A DNA stretch of 64,000 nucleotides from Methanosarcina acetivorans C2A (GTDB lineage Archaea > Halobacteriota > Methanosarcinia > Methanosarcinales > Methanosarcinaceae), in assembly GCF_000007345.1 (NCBI RefSeq), contig NC_003552.1, forward strand, positions 4,092,001-4,156,000, read 5' to 3'. Shown piece by piece: positions 7,036 through 16,454 of this stretch. The notes under the pieces are model-generated. The model did not search any database, was not told the DNA's origin, and saw only the letters and a list, made by a program, of their open reading frames with translations. How positions within the stretch are numbered: position 1 is the first letter of the stretch; every line of letters starts with the position of its first letter. The position numbers and the translations under genes are program-made.

Positions 7036-10003
7036 CTTCAAACACCTCATCCGGTCCTTCGTCGAAGTCTTCAGGTTCTTCTTCAAATTCCTCCCCGGAA
7101 TCCTCTTCAAATTCTCCGTAATCGGTTTCAAAATCTTCCCTGTCCTCAAAAACGGCCTCCACCAGCTGTGTACCCGAATCCAGGTAGGAGTTTCCCTGCG
7201 CTGGAAGCCTGGAAGCGAGGAAACGTCCGGTATGGCTTTCAGGAATCCGGGCAATTTCTTCAGGCGTGCCTGTGGCTACAATCTCCCCGCCTGCGTGTCC
7301 GCCTTCGGGACCGAGATCGATTATATGGTCTGCAGATTTGATGACGTCCAAGTTGTGTTCGATTACGACCACTGTATTTCCTTTCGCAACAAGCCCGTTA
7401 AGGACTGAAATCAATTTTTTAACGTCGTGGAAATGCAGTCCGGTTGTGGGCTCGTCAAGCAGATAAATGGTTTTTCCAGTGCCTTTTTTTGAGAGTTCGC
7501 GGGTCAGCTTTATTCTCTGGGCTTCCCCTCCTGAAAGGGTCGTGGAACTCTGCCCGAGCTTGATGTACCCGAGGCCTACGCGCGTGAGAGTATCGAGCTT
7601 GCCTTTGATTGCAGGGACGTTTTCAAAATGCTCTGCTGCCTCTTCCACAGTCATGTTCAGGACTTCAGCAATCGATTTGCCCTTATACTTTACCTCAAGG
7701 GTTTCCCGGTTATAGCGTGTACCCTTGCACTCCTCACACTCAATGTAAACATCAGGCAGGAAGTTCATCTCTATCTTGATCATTCCGTCTCCCTGACAGG
7801 CTTCACAGCGCCCTCCCTTTACGTTGAAAGAAAAACGCCCGTTTTTGTACCCGCGGATTTTTGCTTCCTTGGTCTCGGCAAAAGCCTGCCTGATCGCATC
7901 AAAAACCTTGGTATAAGTCGCAGGGTTCGAGCGGGGGGTTCTGCCTATGGGGCTCTGGTCGATAACTATTACCTTATCGATCTCGGAGTCAAAAACCAGC
8001 TCTTCGTATTCCCCGGGCGTTACATTCGATTTGTTGATCTTTTTCATCAGGGCTTTGTAAAGGGTATCATAGATAAGGGTAGACTTCCCGGAACCCGAAA
8101 CTCCGGTAACTACAGTGAGGAGCCCTATGGGGATGTTTACGTCTATATCCTTCAGGTTATTTGCTCGGCAGCCTTTCAACCGGATGAAGGTCTCGCTCTG
8201 TCGACGGAGAGCAGGAGGCTTTATCTGCTTTTCTCCTGAGAGATATTTGCCTGTCAGAGACTCCGGGTTTCTCTCTATTTCTGCAGGCGTCCCTTCGGCA
8301 ACCACATACCCTCCGTGTATCCCGGCGCCAGGCCCTATATCGAGCACGTAGTCTGCTGCCCGGATGGTGTCTTCGTCATGTTCTACTACTATGAGGGTGT
8401 TCCCGAGATCCCTTAGGGTCTGCAGGGTCTGGATAAGCCGCTCGTTATCCCTCTGGTGCAGCCCTATCGACGGTTCGTCCAGCACGTAGAGTACCCCCAT
8501 AAGGTTTGAGCCGATCTGGGTTGCAAGTCTGATCCTCTGGGCTTCTCCACCTGAGAGGGTGCCTGCACTGCGGGAAAGGGTCAGGTATCCAAGTCCCACA
8601 TGTTCAAGGAAGCCAAGTCTGGAGTGAATTTCCTTTAAGACCTGTTTTGCGATTTCCTGCTCTTTTTCGGAGAGTTTCAGTTCTTCAAAAAACTGGATAC
8701 ACTGGATAATGGAAAGGTCAGTTGCATCAACAATTGACTTGCCAGCGAGTTTGACTGCAAGGACTTTTTCTTTCAGGCGCTTGCCTTCACACCTGGGACA
8801 GGGGCGGACCTGCATGAATTTCTCAAGTTCCTTTCGCCTGTACTCGGACTTTGTCTGGCCGTACAGACGCTCGGACTGCGGAAGGAGCCCTTCCCAGGTG
8901 CCCTTGTGAGACCAATGGGCATCTCCGTTTTTCATGCTCATACTGAACTGAATGCGTTCTTCCGAGCCGTACATGAGAGCGTTGTACTGCCTTTCTGAAA
9001 GGGCTTCAATAGGAGTGAAAATATCAAAACCGAAATGTTTTGCAACAGCTGCCAGGTGCTGGCTCCGGTAGCCGTCAAGATAGTTCCTGTAAAGAGCAAC
9101 GGCTCCGTCGGCAATGCACAGGTTTTTGTCGGGAATTATGAGGTCCGGATCAAGCTCCATTTTAATCCCGAGCCCGTTGCAGGCTTCGCAGGCCCCGAAG
9201 GGACTGTTGAAGGAAAACATCCTGGGCTGGAGTTCCTCGAAAGCCATCCCGCAGACAGGGCAGGCCATGTTCGAAGAATACAGGTGGTCTTTCCCTTCCG
9301 CGTCCACGGCAATCAGGAGCCCTTCACCTTTTTTGAGGGCATTTTCGCAGGCTTCGACAAGCCTTGACCGGTCTTCGGAAGGGTCCAGGCGGTCGATTAA
9401 CACTTCAATGTCGTGCTTTTTGTAGCGGTCAAGGGAGATCTCGTCATCCGTCCTGTGAATTTCCCCGTTTACCCTGGCCCGGGTGAAACCTTCGCTGTTC
9501 AGGTCCCTGAAAAGCTGCTGGTAAGTCCCTTTTTTCTGGCGGATTATAGGGGCAAGGATTGTAACCATCCCCTCACATTCCCTGCTGAGGCTGTCCGCGA
9601 TCCTTTCCGGAGACTGGGACTCTATTTTTATGTCATGAATTGGACAGTAAGGGGTCCCAACCCTTGCAAAAAGCAGCCTGAGGTAGTCATAGATTTCAGT
9701 GACAGTTCCCACCGTACTTCGGGGGTTTTTGGAAGTTGTTTTCTGCTCTATTGATATTGCCGGAGACAGCCCCTCTATACTGTCCACATCCGGCTTGTTC
9801 ATAAGCCCCAGGAACTGCCTTGCATAAGCTGAGAGGGATTCCACATAACGCCTCTGTCCTTCGGCATAAACAGTATCAAAAGCCAGGGTAGATTTCCCAG
9901 AGCCTGAGACGCCTGTAATTACAATGAACCTATCTCGCGGGAGTTCAACTGTGATATTTTTCAGGTTGTGTTCCCGCGCCCCTTTGATAATAATATTTTT
10001 CAT
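7022..10003 (-). CDS. uvrA: excinuclease ABC subunit A with acidic C-terminal tail
   Basis: UvrA, the DNA-damage-recognition ATPase of nucleotide excision repair. It has two ABC modules: Walker [10 protein letters not shown] near residue 32 and again near 645, with LSGGEAQRI signatures for each. Zinc modules are visible as CPVCG...CEAC and CEACQGDG...CEEC. The core ends at about residue 938. The remaining 55 residues are strongly acidic (Asp/Glu-rich), an extension not present in the bacterial consensus and possibly lineage-specific. GAAGGAAA precedes the ATG. It is the first gene of the uvrA-uvrC-uvrB run, and the promoter should lie in the AT-rich region above 10003. Confidence 0.98.
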   Translation of the reverse strand: MKNIIIKGAREHNLKNITVELPRDRFIVITGVSGSGKSTLAFDTVYAEGQRRYVESLSAYARQFLGLMNKPDVDSIEGLSPAISIEQKTTSKNPRSTVGTVTEIYDYLRLLFARVGTPYCPIHDIKIESQSPERIADSLSRECEGMVTILAPIIRQKKGTYQQLFRDLNSEGFTRARVNGEIHRTDDEISLDRYKKHDIEVLIDRLDPSEDRSRLVEACENALKKGEGLLIAVDAEGKDHLYSSNMACPVCGMAFEELQPRMFSFNSPFGACEACNGLGIKMELDPDLIIPDKNLCIADGAVALYRNYLDGYRSQHLAAVAKHFGFDIFTPIEALSERQYNALMYGSEERIQFSMSMKNGDAHWSHKGTWEGLLPQSERLYGQTKSEYRRKELEKFMQVRPCPRCEGKRLKEKVLAVKLAGKSIVDATDLSIIQCIQFFEELKLSEKEQEIAKQVLKEIHSRLGFLEHVGLGYLTLSRSAGTLSGGEAQRIRLATQIGSNLMGVLYVLDEPSIGLHQRDNERLIQTLQTLRDLGNTLIVVEHDEDTIRAADYVLDIGPGAGIHGGYVVAEGTPAEIERNPESLTGKYLSGEKQIKPPALRRQSETFIRLKGCRANNLKDIDVNIPIGLLTVVTGVSGSGKSTLIYDTLYKALMKKINKSNVTPGEYEELVFDSEIDKVIVIDQSPIGRTPRSNPATYTKVFDAIRQAFAETKEAKIRGYKNGRFSFNVKGGRCEACQGDGMIKIEMNFLPDVYIECEECKGTRYNRETLEVKYKGKSIAEVLNMTVEEAAEHFENVPAIKGKLDTLTRVGLGYIKLGQSSTTLSGGEAQRIKLTRELSKKGTGKTIYLLDEPTTGLHFHDVKKLISVLNGLVAKGNTVVVIEHNLDVIKSADHIIDLGPEGGHAGGEIVATGTPEEIARIPESHTGRFLASRLPAQGNSYLDSGTQLVEAVFEDREDFETDYGEFEEDSGEEFEEEPEDFDEGPDEVFEGQAL

Positions 10004-10510
10004 TTTCCTTCTCTCAGGTTTTTCTTGTCTCGGTGAATCGGTTAGTGAGAATTTTAAGGTAAGAATTTAGTATACGGATGTTTAAAGTGAGAATTTAATG
10101 TATTGGAGTCTGATCTTCGAGTCTGAGTGTGTGAAAATTCAGCATATATAACAAAAAGTGAGCCCTTTTATTAATAAAGTGATATAGCGGATTGAAAGTA
10201 TTAGTCGGCAAAACAGATGATTTTCTAATTAAAATATGTTGAACCGGATCTGCCGTAAACGAATCTTTCATTGCTCTCATTTTTATTTTTTATCCTGTTC
10301 TCATTCAATACTTTCAGCTTGGAAAAACCGTTCCTCCTGCAAAGTAGGCCAATAAACCTGTGAAACCGGAGCAGTGCTCCAAAAAAATGAAGAGGAAATC
10401 AATCGGGAAAATGCAAGAAGAGTAAAGTTTGTGGTTTCAACCATATAATGAGTGGGTAAATTATGTTTATTATATAAATATTTATCTACTTTGGAATATT
10501 TTAATGATTA
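10004..10510. other. intergenic region upstream of uvrA
   Basis: No gene supported over 500 bp. A 61-codon minus-strand frame at 10095-10280 lacks a ribosome binding site and protein-like composition. The stretch nearest 10003 is the uvrA leader and promoter region, with several AT-rich blocks but no single clear TATA box. Confidence 0.5.
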
Positions 10511-10740
10511 CATATTAAGTTAGTATATTGCATCTTAAGTTAGTATATTGCATATTAAGTTAGTACATTGCATATTAAGTTAGTACATTGCATATTAAGT
10601 TAGTACATTGCATATTAAGTTAGTATATTGCATATTAAGTTAGTACATTGCATATTAAGTTAGTACATTGCATATTAAGTTAGTATATTGCATATTAAGT
10701 TAGATTACATATTATATTAGATTACATACTAAGTTAGTAT
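10511..10740. repeat. 20-bp tandem repeat array, about ten copies
   Basis: Ten units of CATATTAAGTTAGTAYATTG run head to tail from 10511 to about 10710, then decay through partial copies to 10740. The main variation is C or T at one position (TACATTG / TATATTG) and one unit with CATCTTAAG. There are no spacers, so it is a minisatellite and not a CRISPR array. It lies between uvrA and the IS21 element with no gene within 180 bp. Confidence 0.9.
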
Positions 10741-11010
10741 AAAAAGTAGCGAAGGGCCAGAATTTCCTTATTTCCACTAAAAGTATGTTCAATAACTTAT
10801 GTTCTTTGAGAGCAGGTCCCAAAACTTAAAATTGTTTCTTTGAATCTCGCATTTTCAAATCCATAAGAGTCTAAGGATTATTTTTCATTTTTTTCATATG
10901 AAATACAGGTTCGAGGCATTTATGTCAACGGCGGTTAAGAATTCCCCATTTTCGGCGGATTAAAATTCCCCAATTCTCAATCCTTGAGAAAAGTTCGAGG
11001 ATTGTGAATC

Positions 11011-12255
11011 ATGCTGAAAAAGGAGGATTTATTCTTGATTCGAGATTTAAGTTCACAAAACTTGAGCATTAGTGAAATCGCCAGACAAACCGGTTTTGAC
11101 AGGAAAACTGTGAGGAAATATCTCCAGCTGAAAACCTTACCTGAACCCCAGAAACGTCCCGGAAGAAAGAGCAAGCTTGATCCATATAAACCTTATATAC
11201 TCAAAAAGCTTGAAGAAGGCTCCTACACTACTGCTCGGCTCTATCGGGAAATCAAAGAAATGGGTTTTGATGGAGGAATGACCATCGTCAAGGACTTTGT
11301 AAGAGAAGTCCGACCTCAGCAGGGAGTCCCTGCTGTATTCCGCTATGAAACAAAACCAGGTGTACAGGCTCAGGTTGACTGGGCAGAGATGGGAACAGTT
11401 GAGGTTGATGGAAAGATAAAGAAACTCTTTTGCTTCAACATGATTCTTGGATATTCCAGGATGAAATATGTTGAATTTACACTGGGCATAGACACTTCCA
11501 CTCTTATCCAGTGTCATCTGAACGCCTTTGAGTACTTTGGAGGATTTACACAGGAGATTCTCTATGATAACATGAAACAGGTTGTTATCAAAAGAGCCTT
11601 AAAATCATCAGATTCTGAATGGAACTCACAGTTTGAGGATTTCTTCAAATGCTTTGGTTTTATTCCACGGTTATGCAGGCCTTACAGGCCTCAGACAAAA
11701 GGTAAAATTGAAAATACGGTAGGCTATGTCAAGAGGGATTTCTTCCTTGGAAGACGATTTACCTCTCTCGAAGACCTGAACGCCCAAGTTCACAGGTGGT
11801 TGGAAAGGGTAAATTCAACTGTCCACGGAACAACCTATCAAATCCCCCTTGAACGTTTTAAGGAGGAGAAACTGATCCCTCTGGATCAGGTTCCTCCTTA
11901 CAAAGTTGTCCATAAGGAGACCAGAAAGGTCTCCAGAGACTGTTATATTTCGTTCCTTGGAAATAAGTATTCTGTTCCTTACAGGTTTGCAGGAAGAACT
12001 GCAGAGCTTCAGATTTTTGAAGGAATATTCGAGGTCTATGTTGATTATGAGAAGGTTTGTGAACATGAAATTCTTTCAGGTAATTGTAGGGTTTCCAGAA
12101 AAAAGGAACATTTTCAGGGCCTCCTGAGTGAGATTCTTAAAGAGAATTCAAAATGCAAGAAAGAATTACAGATTCCGTTGAAGTTCTCAGGTCCTGAAGT
12201 TGAAAAGAGGTCTCTTGACATCTATGAAACATTCAGTGACGGTGATTTTGAATGA
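11011..12255 (+). CDS. istA: IS21-family transposase IstA
   Basis: A 414-residue DDE transposase. The N-terminus has a helix-turn-helix (SISEIARQTGFDRKTVRKYL, residues about 19-38). An rve integrase core follows: the first Asp is in QVDWAEMG, the second in LYDNMKQVV, and the Glu comes after PYRPQTKGKIE. The C-terminal part binds the IS ends. AAAAGGAGG around the start region and overlap with istB by 4 bp (ATGA) indicate translational coupling. It has no frameshift and looks active. Confidence 0.95.
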   Translation: MLKKEDLFLIRDLSSQNLSISEIARQTGFDRKTVRKYLQLKTLPEPQKRPGRKSKLDPYKPYILKKLEEGSYTTARLYREIKEMGFDGGMTIVKDFVREVRPQQGVPAVFRYETKPGVQAQVDWAEMGTVEVDGKIKKLFCFNMILGYSRMKYVEFTLGIDTSTLIQCHLNAFEYFGGFTQEILYDNMKQVVIKRALKSSDSEWNSQFEDFFKCFGFIPRLCRPYRPQTKGKIENTVGYVKRDFFLGRRFTSLEDLNAQVHRWLERVNSTVHGTTYQIPLERFKEEKLIPLDQVPPYKVVHKETRKVSRDCYISFLGNKYSVPYRFAGRTAELQIFEGIFEVYVDYEKVCEHEILSGNCRVSRKKEHFQGLLSEILKENSKCKKELQIPLKFSGPEVEKRSLDIYETFSDGDFE

Positions 12256-13025
12256 ACAATTTCAGCTATGAGAGACTTCACAGTAACCTGCAATACCTCA
12301 AACTGAATACTATTGAAGAGGTTCTGGACAACTATCTTGAAATTGCTGCAAGAGATAGCAAGACAACAATGGAAGTACTTGATTATCTGTTTGAACAGGA
12401 AAAGAAGCACAGAGAAGCTGCTGCAATTGAGAGAAGGATGAAAAGTGCAGCATTTCCTGTGAAAAAGACGCTTGATGAATTCGATTTTGAGTTTCAGTCA
12501 TCTATTGATAAAAAAGTCATAGAAGACCTTGCAACGTTGAGATTTGTTCATAACGTAGAAAACGTTGTTTTCCTTGGTCCTCCCGGAGTTGGAAAGTCTC
12601 ATCTTGCAATCGCTCTTGGGATTGAAGTAGCAAAAGCAGGGATTTCGGTTTACTTTACCAATACAGGAAACCTTATCGAGAAGTTGAAAATAGCAAATCG
12701 AGAAGGAATGCTTGAAAAGAAACTCAAAGGCTTTATGAAATTTAAAGTTCTGATCATTGATGAAATGGGTTATCTCCCATTTGATGAGGAAGGAGCTCAC
12801 TGTTTATTTCAGTTGATTTCCAGACGTTATGAAAAGAGTTCGACCATCTTTACGTCAAATAAATCATATGGAGAATGGGGAGAGATATTCAAAGACCAGG
12901 TAATAGCGGCTGCTGTACTTGATAGAATTCTCCATCACTGTACTACAATTAACATCAGAGGAGAAAGTTACAGGCTGAAAGAAAGGAAGAAACATGGTAT
13001 AAAATCAGGAAATATCTACCAGTAA
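12252..13025 (+). CDS. istB: IS21-family helper ATPase IstB
   Basis: A 257-residue AAA+ ATPase related to DnaC. Walker A is GPPGVGKS (about residues 109-116) and Walker B is LIIDEMGYLP. A conserved FTSNKSYGEW sensor segment and a C-terminal HHCTTINIRGESYRLK motif typical of IstB follow. The family remodels target DNA and recruits the IstA transposase. The start overlaps the istA stop. It is intact and near-identical to the gene at 48043-48816. Confidence 0.95.
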   Translation: MNNFSYERLHSNLQYLKLNTIEEVLDNYLEIAARDSKTTMEVLDYLFEQEKKHREAAAIERRMKSAAFPVKKTLDEFDFEFQSSIDKKVIEDLATLRFVHNVENVVFLGPPGVGKSHLAIALGIEVAKAGISVYFTNTGNLIEKLKIANREGMLEKKLKGFMKFKVLIIDEMGYLPFDEEGAHCLFQLISRRYEKSSTIFTSNKSYGEWGEIFKDQVIAAAVLDRILHHCTTINIRGESYRLKERKKHGIKSGNIYQ

Positions 13026-13284
13026 TTTCTAACAAGTTTATGAAAAATTGAGTAAAATTTATATCAAAAGATGGGGAAATTTAAACCGACCAATGTGGGG
13101 AAAATTAAACCGCTGTTGACATTTACGGATCATAATGATAAATTCCATCTCCCGGACCTGCAGTAAGTTCAAGAATTTAGGAATTATTATCACCTGTTCA
13201 ATTCTAAAAACTGAACCCTGAAGAGCAGAAAATATTTTCCTGGCATAGTAATGCTTATTTTAGTTAAAAACCGATTAATTGTAG

Positions 13285-14184
13285 ATGGATATTCCAGAGA
13301 AAAAAGACTTTCGAGGAGCTAACCTCCAGGGAACTAACTTTGAAAAGGCTGATCTCCAGGGAGCTGACTTTTATGAAGCCAATCTTCGTTTGGCTAACCT
13401 TCAGGGAGCGAATCTTCATTCGGCTAACCTATATGGAGCTAACCTTCATCTGGCTAACCTTCAAGGAACTAAACTTGGAGGAACTAACCTCCAGGGTGTT
13501 AACCTTCATCTGGCTAACCTTCAGGGAGCGAACCTTCATCTGGCTAACCTTCATCTGGCTAACCTTCATCTGGCTAACCTCCAGGGAGCTGACCTTTATG
13601 GAGTCAACCTTCAAGGGGCTGATCTTCAAGGAGCTAACCTTCAAGAGGCTAACCTTCAAGAGGCTAACCTTGAAAAGACTAACTTTCAAGGAGCTAAACT
13701 TGGAGGAGCTAAACTTGAAGGGGCCTATCTTATAGGGATTCGCTTTCAAGGGGCTAACCTTCAAGGAGTTGACTTTCATGAAGCTAACCTTCAGGAAGCT
13801 AATCTTCAGGAAGCTAACCTTCAGGGGGCTAAACTTGAAAGGGCTGACCTTATAGAGGCGAATCTTGAAAACGCTAATCTTCAAGGAGCCAACCTTCAAG
13901 GAGCTGACCTTCAAAGGGCTGATCTTTACGGAGCCAATCTTCAAGGGGCTAATCTTCGGGGGGTTGATCTTGAAAAGGCACACCTTAAGATAACTGACCT
14001 TGGGAAGGTTGACTTTCAGGGAGCTAACCTTAAGGGAGCTCACCATTTAACAATTGATCAGCTTTCTAAAGTGAAAACACTTTATGATGCGAAATTAGAC
14101 GAAGAACTCCTCATGTCTCTAAAAGAGAAGTACCCTGCCCTTTTTGAAGTACCGGAACCGCAGGACCTGAAGGATCAGGAATGA
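13285..14184 (+). CDS. pentapeptide-repeat protein
   Basis: A 299-residue protein in which residues about 8-250 are continuous A(N/D)LxG-type pentapeptides (ANLQG, ADLQG, ANLHL), about 45 in all. Such repeats fold as a right-handed quadrilateral beta-helix with the hydrophobic Leu inside. The tail from about 251 (HHLTIDQLSKVKTL...) is a helical cap common in this family. Some pentapeptide proteins mimic DNA and bind gyrase, but most have no known function. The DNA itself is a 15-bp repeat, so copy number may vary. There is no clear ribosome binding site before the ATG. It lies 163 bp past the IS21 right end. Confidence 0.9.
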   Translation: MDIPEKKDFRGANLQGTNFEKADLQGADFYEANLRLANLQGANLHSANLYGANLHLANLQGTKLGGTNLQGVNLHLANLQGANLHLANLHLANLHLANLQGADLYGVNLQGADLQGANLQEANLQEANLEKTNFQGAKLGGAKLEGAYLIGIRFQGANLQGVDFHEANLQEANLQEANLQGAKLERADLIEANLENANLQGANLQGADLQRADLYGANLQGANLRGVDLEKAHLKITDLGKVDFQGANLKGAHHLTIDQLSKVKTLYDAKLDEELLMSLKEKYPALFEVPEPQDLKDQE

Positions 14185-14671
14185 CAGCAACGTTTTCTGA
14201 TAAAACATTGAGATTTTTCAGATTTTATATTTGTTTTTACGGATTTCCTGTTCTTCTAGTGGTTAAGGTAGCTACTAGTGGTGAAGATAGCAATGATCTG
14301 GCTTTTCGTTGCTGCACTGGTTTATACAGTGCGGTAAGAGATTATGTCATGAATTGCTTCAATGCTGCCCTTTTCATTTGGGGTAATCCCACCGGAATGT
14401 GCGTCCGGTAATGCTGATGTGCAAAGCTTCTGGATAATGTGGAGACCTCTGAAAACCCGGATCAAACAGTTTGCTAGAGTAGGATAGGAAAAATCCCAGA
14501 AAACTGTTTGCCAAATAATAGAGGAAGACCAAGAAGCAGAAAAAAATAAAAAAGACTTCGAACCCGACATTTTCGAGGCTGATCTTTTTTAAACGACTAT
14601 TGCTTCAGAATTAATGGTTTTAGTATACAGACTCAGGGAAGGTTTTTGTCCTGGTATTTATGAGGTGGTCT
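14185..14671. other. intergenic region, probable decayed coding sequence
   Basis: A 76-codon plus-strand frame overlaps the end of the pentapeptide gene (14181-14411), and an 82-codon minus-strand frame lies at 14322-14570. Neither has a ribosome binding site or recognisable domain. An inverted pair AAACAGTTTGC / AAACTGTTTGCC at about 14465-14513 hints at an old mobile-element end. I would not annotate a gene. Confidence 0.35.
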
Positions 14672-14881
14672 CTATGAGTTGGTTTCGGTTATTCTGAAAT
14701 ATGGCAGCTCCTTGATGGCCAGACGAGCCATAGATTCCTCGACGTCCGGAGTGGGTTCCTTGATCCTCTCCGGGCATGCTATAACGTTGAGCAGCTCTTC
14801 AAGGGCTGGACTGCTCGATCTCCATGTGTAGTCGCTCCGCGTCTCAGCTGTAAAGATTTGCCATTCGATTTTTACTGACAT
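14672..14881 (-). CDS. small hypothetical protein, 69 aa
   Basis: A soluble protein starting MSVKIEWQIF. AGGTGATT about 3-10 nt before the ATG is a good ribosome binding site and favours this ATG over the GTG three codons upstream. The composition is protein-like (mixed, with a Pro/Glu-rich central DVEESMARLA segment), and codon use resembles the protease-nuclease gene further along the same strand. No family is recognised. It is separated from that gene by transposase debris, so a former operon link is possible but unproven. Confidence 0.5.
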   Translation of the reverse strand: MSVKIEWQIFTAETRSDYTWRSSSPALEELLNVIACPERIKEPTPDVEESMARLAIKELPYFRITETNS

Positions 14882-15697
14882 AATAATCACCTATTTAAAA
14901 AGTGCTCTATGATTATACAGTTAAACTTTTGATGTGATTGATTTCTTTGACTTGATTGATTTTTCAGTTCAATTGCGTAAGCGCTATTTAGATAACATCA
15001 ATTTTTTAACTGTAAGCACTCCATATCACAACACATCCTCAAAAGAGATAGGATCAAAATAAACTAGAGAGTCCTTAAGAGCCATACGAACGGATATGTT
15101 CCGTATACGATAATGTATCACAATTCAGGACTTATGTAGTTGGACTGAATATCAACAGCATCAAACCTTTAACTCTCTAATATGAAAATTTAAGCTACAG
15201 TGCTTGTTGTGATTGTTTTTATACCCCTGGTGCGTAAGTCCCGAATGCATTAGGTGATTAAGAAGAAAACCCTGAAGAGCTTTGATCCTTTTACTGTAGC
15301 CCCAATACAGTTACTCAAAGATATACTTTCTTAAGTTTATTTCTTTGGAATTGGATCAATTCTTCCAGGCAGTTCTTATTCACATACTCTATCAGTTGTT
15401 CCTCACTCTTTTGATCGATTTACCCACGTTATATACAATGTTCCTGTATTATTTTAAAATAATTATGCGAAAAATTGTTTCTGAACAAAAGATAGTTTCA
15501 TATAAAATATTTCAAAGTCGAACAACAATTTAAAATTAATAGGACTTACACATTTGCCTGCTTTGCAGGCAACTTTTTAATTTTTTCAATTTTTAGGCTA
15601 AGGTATAGATCGGATTTCTTAGAAATTGATTAACAGCATTTCCTGTAATGTTCCATTTCGTTTCAAACCATGTAATGTCTGCTTTTATTCTTTGGAC
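14882..15697. other. intergenic region
   Basis: No gene supported across about 800 bp. The stretch 15450-15530 resembles 640-710 (see the entry for 389-872). A 62-codon plus-strand frame at 15345-15533 is Leu/Tyr/Phe-rich and lacks a ribosome binding site. The sequence at 15540-15700 is probably the end of the transposase remnant that follows. Confidence 0.4.
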
Positions 15698-16430
15698 TTA
15701 AAATCTTAGAAATGCTCTTATTTCTGTCATGATATATGCTCTCTGCACACTATTTCTCCTTACCTGACAGCGTTTTACTTCACAAAACTGTTTTATTCCT
15801 CTATGATACTCTTCAATTTTCCATGCTTTCTTTGCCAGCTCTTTCCTTTTTTCTTCCTGCATATCAAGTACATCTGTAGCCCAGTATTGCGTGTCTCCGT
15901 CTTTGGAAACTATCCGAAATCCCTTAATAAAGCCGTATTCTTTCAGATGAACCGTCATTCCTTCTGGTGGAATAGTTAACAATTCAATTGCAATGTTACC
16001 AGTCTTATCAGGATTAACTAACCGATTTTTCTTCAACCTTGTTAACCAGTGCCATCCTTTTTTCCTGATTGCTTTGAGATTCTTTATACTGAAATACCAC
16101 GTATCAAACTGAACAAATTCGGGGGAAAACAACGTTTTGCTGCCCTGTTCAACATTTCAAGGAAGTGATTATTTTTTGTTTTTCCGTCATATCTATATCG
16201 TAAATTCTAAAGTCAACAGGGATTACAGCATCGTTAGATGTCCGGACAACGGTTTCAAGATCGATGCCATTTACAATCTGATGATGTTATGTTTGCCACT
16301 CCATAGATAAGATATGAATCTACAGTCGTTGGGCTTGCCAGCAAAATGAAGTGAAGCCGACATGTAAAATGGATTGTCGGCTTGAGCCCTTTAAGTTCAT
16401 CGGCAAGACTGTGCTTCATTGCTAATCCAA
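15698..16430 (-). pseudogene. IS4-superfamily/IS701-like transposase remnant
   Basis: The open part (15698-16132) encodes a transposase C-terminal portion: FDTWYFSIKNLKAI, then GWHWLTRLKKNR, and the Glu-bearing WKIEEYHRGIKQFCEV motif of the DDE IS4/IS701 group. Upstream (16133-16430) the reading continues in shifted frames with recognisable pieces such as DGCCLGLAMKHSLADELKG and PVDFRIYD. The gene has therefore suffered frameshifts and lost its start. No terminal repeats were found. It abuts the 3' end of the protease-nuclease gene (24 bp). Confidence 0.75.
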
Positions 16431-16454
16431 GGCAACAACCGTCAAGTGATCGTA

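Larger units (their letters stand above)
10924..13121 (+). mobile_element. IS21-family insertion sequence, copy 1 (complete)
   Basis: A complete element of 2,198 bp with istA and istB genes. The ends are inverted: TGTCAACGGCGGTTAA on the left and, read inward from the right, TGTCAACAGCGGTTTAA. Further subterminal GAATTCCCC / AATTCCCC words lie inside the left end, matching the multiple terminal repeats of IS21 ends. The flanks show a 4-bp duplication, TTTA on both sides (5 bp ATTTA if the terminal A is counted as target). A near-identical copy in the opposite orientation is at 47947-50145. Confidence 0.93.

Noticed and set aside
10511-10740. CRISPR array
   Set aside because: The units are 20 bp and run directly head to tail with no spacers between them, and no cas gene is present.
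13429-14046. minus-strand gene opposite the pentapeptide protein
   Set aside because: Its repeated KVSxLKVS pattern is the mirror of the pentapeptide DNA repeat. The plus-strand gene has the family fold signature.
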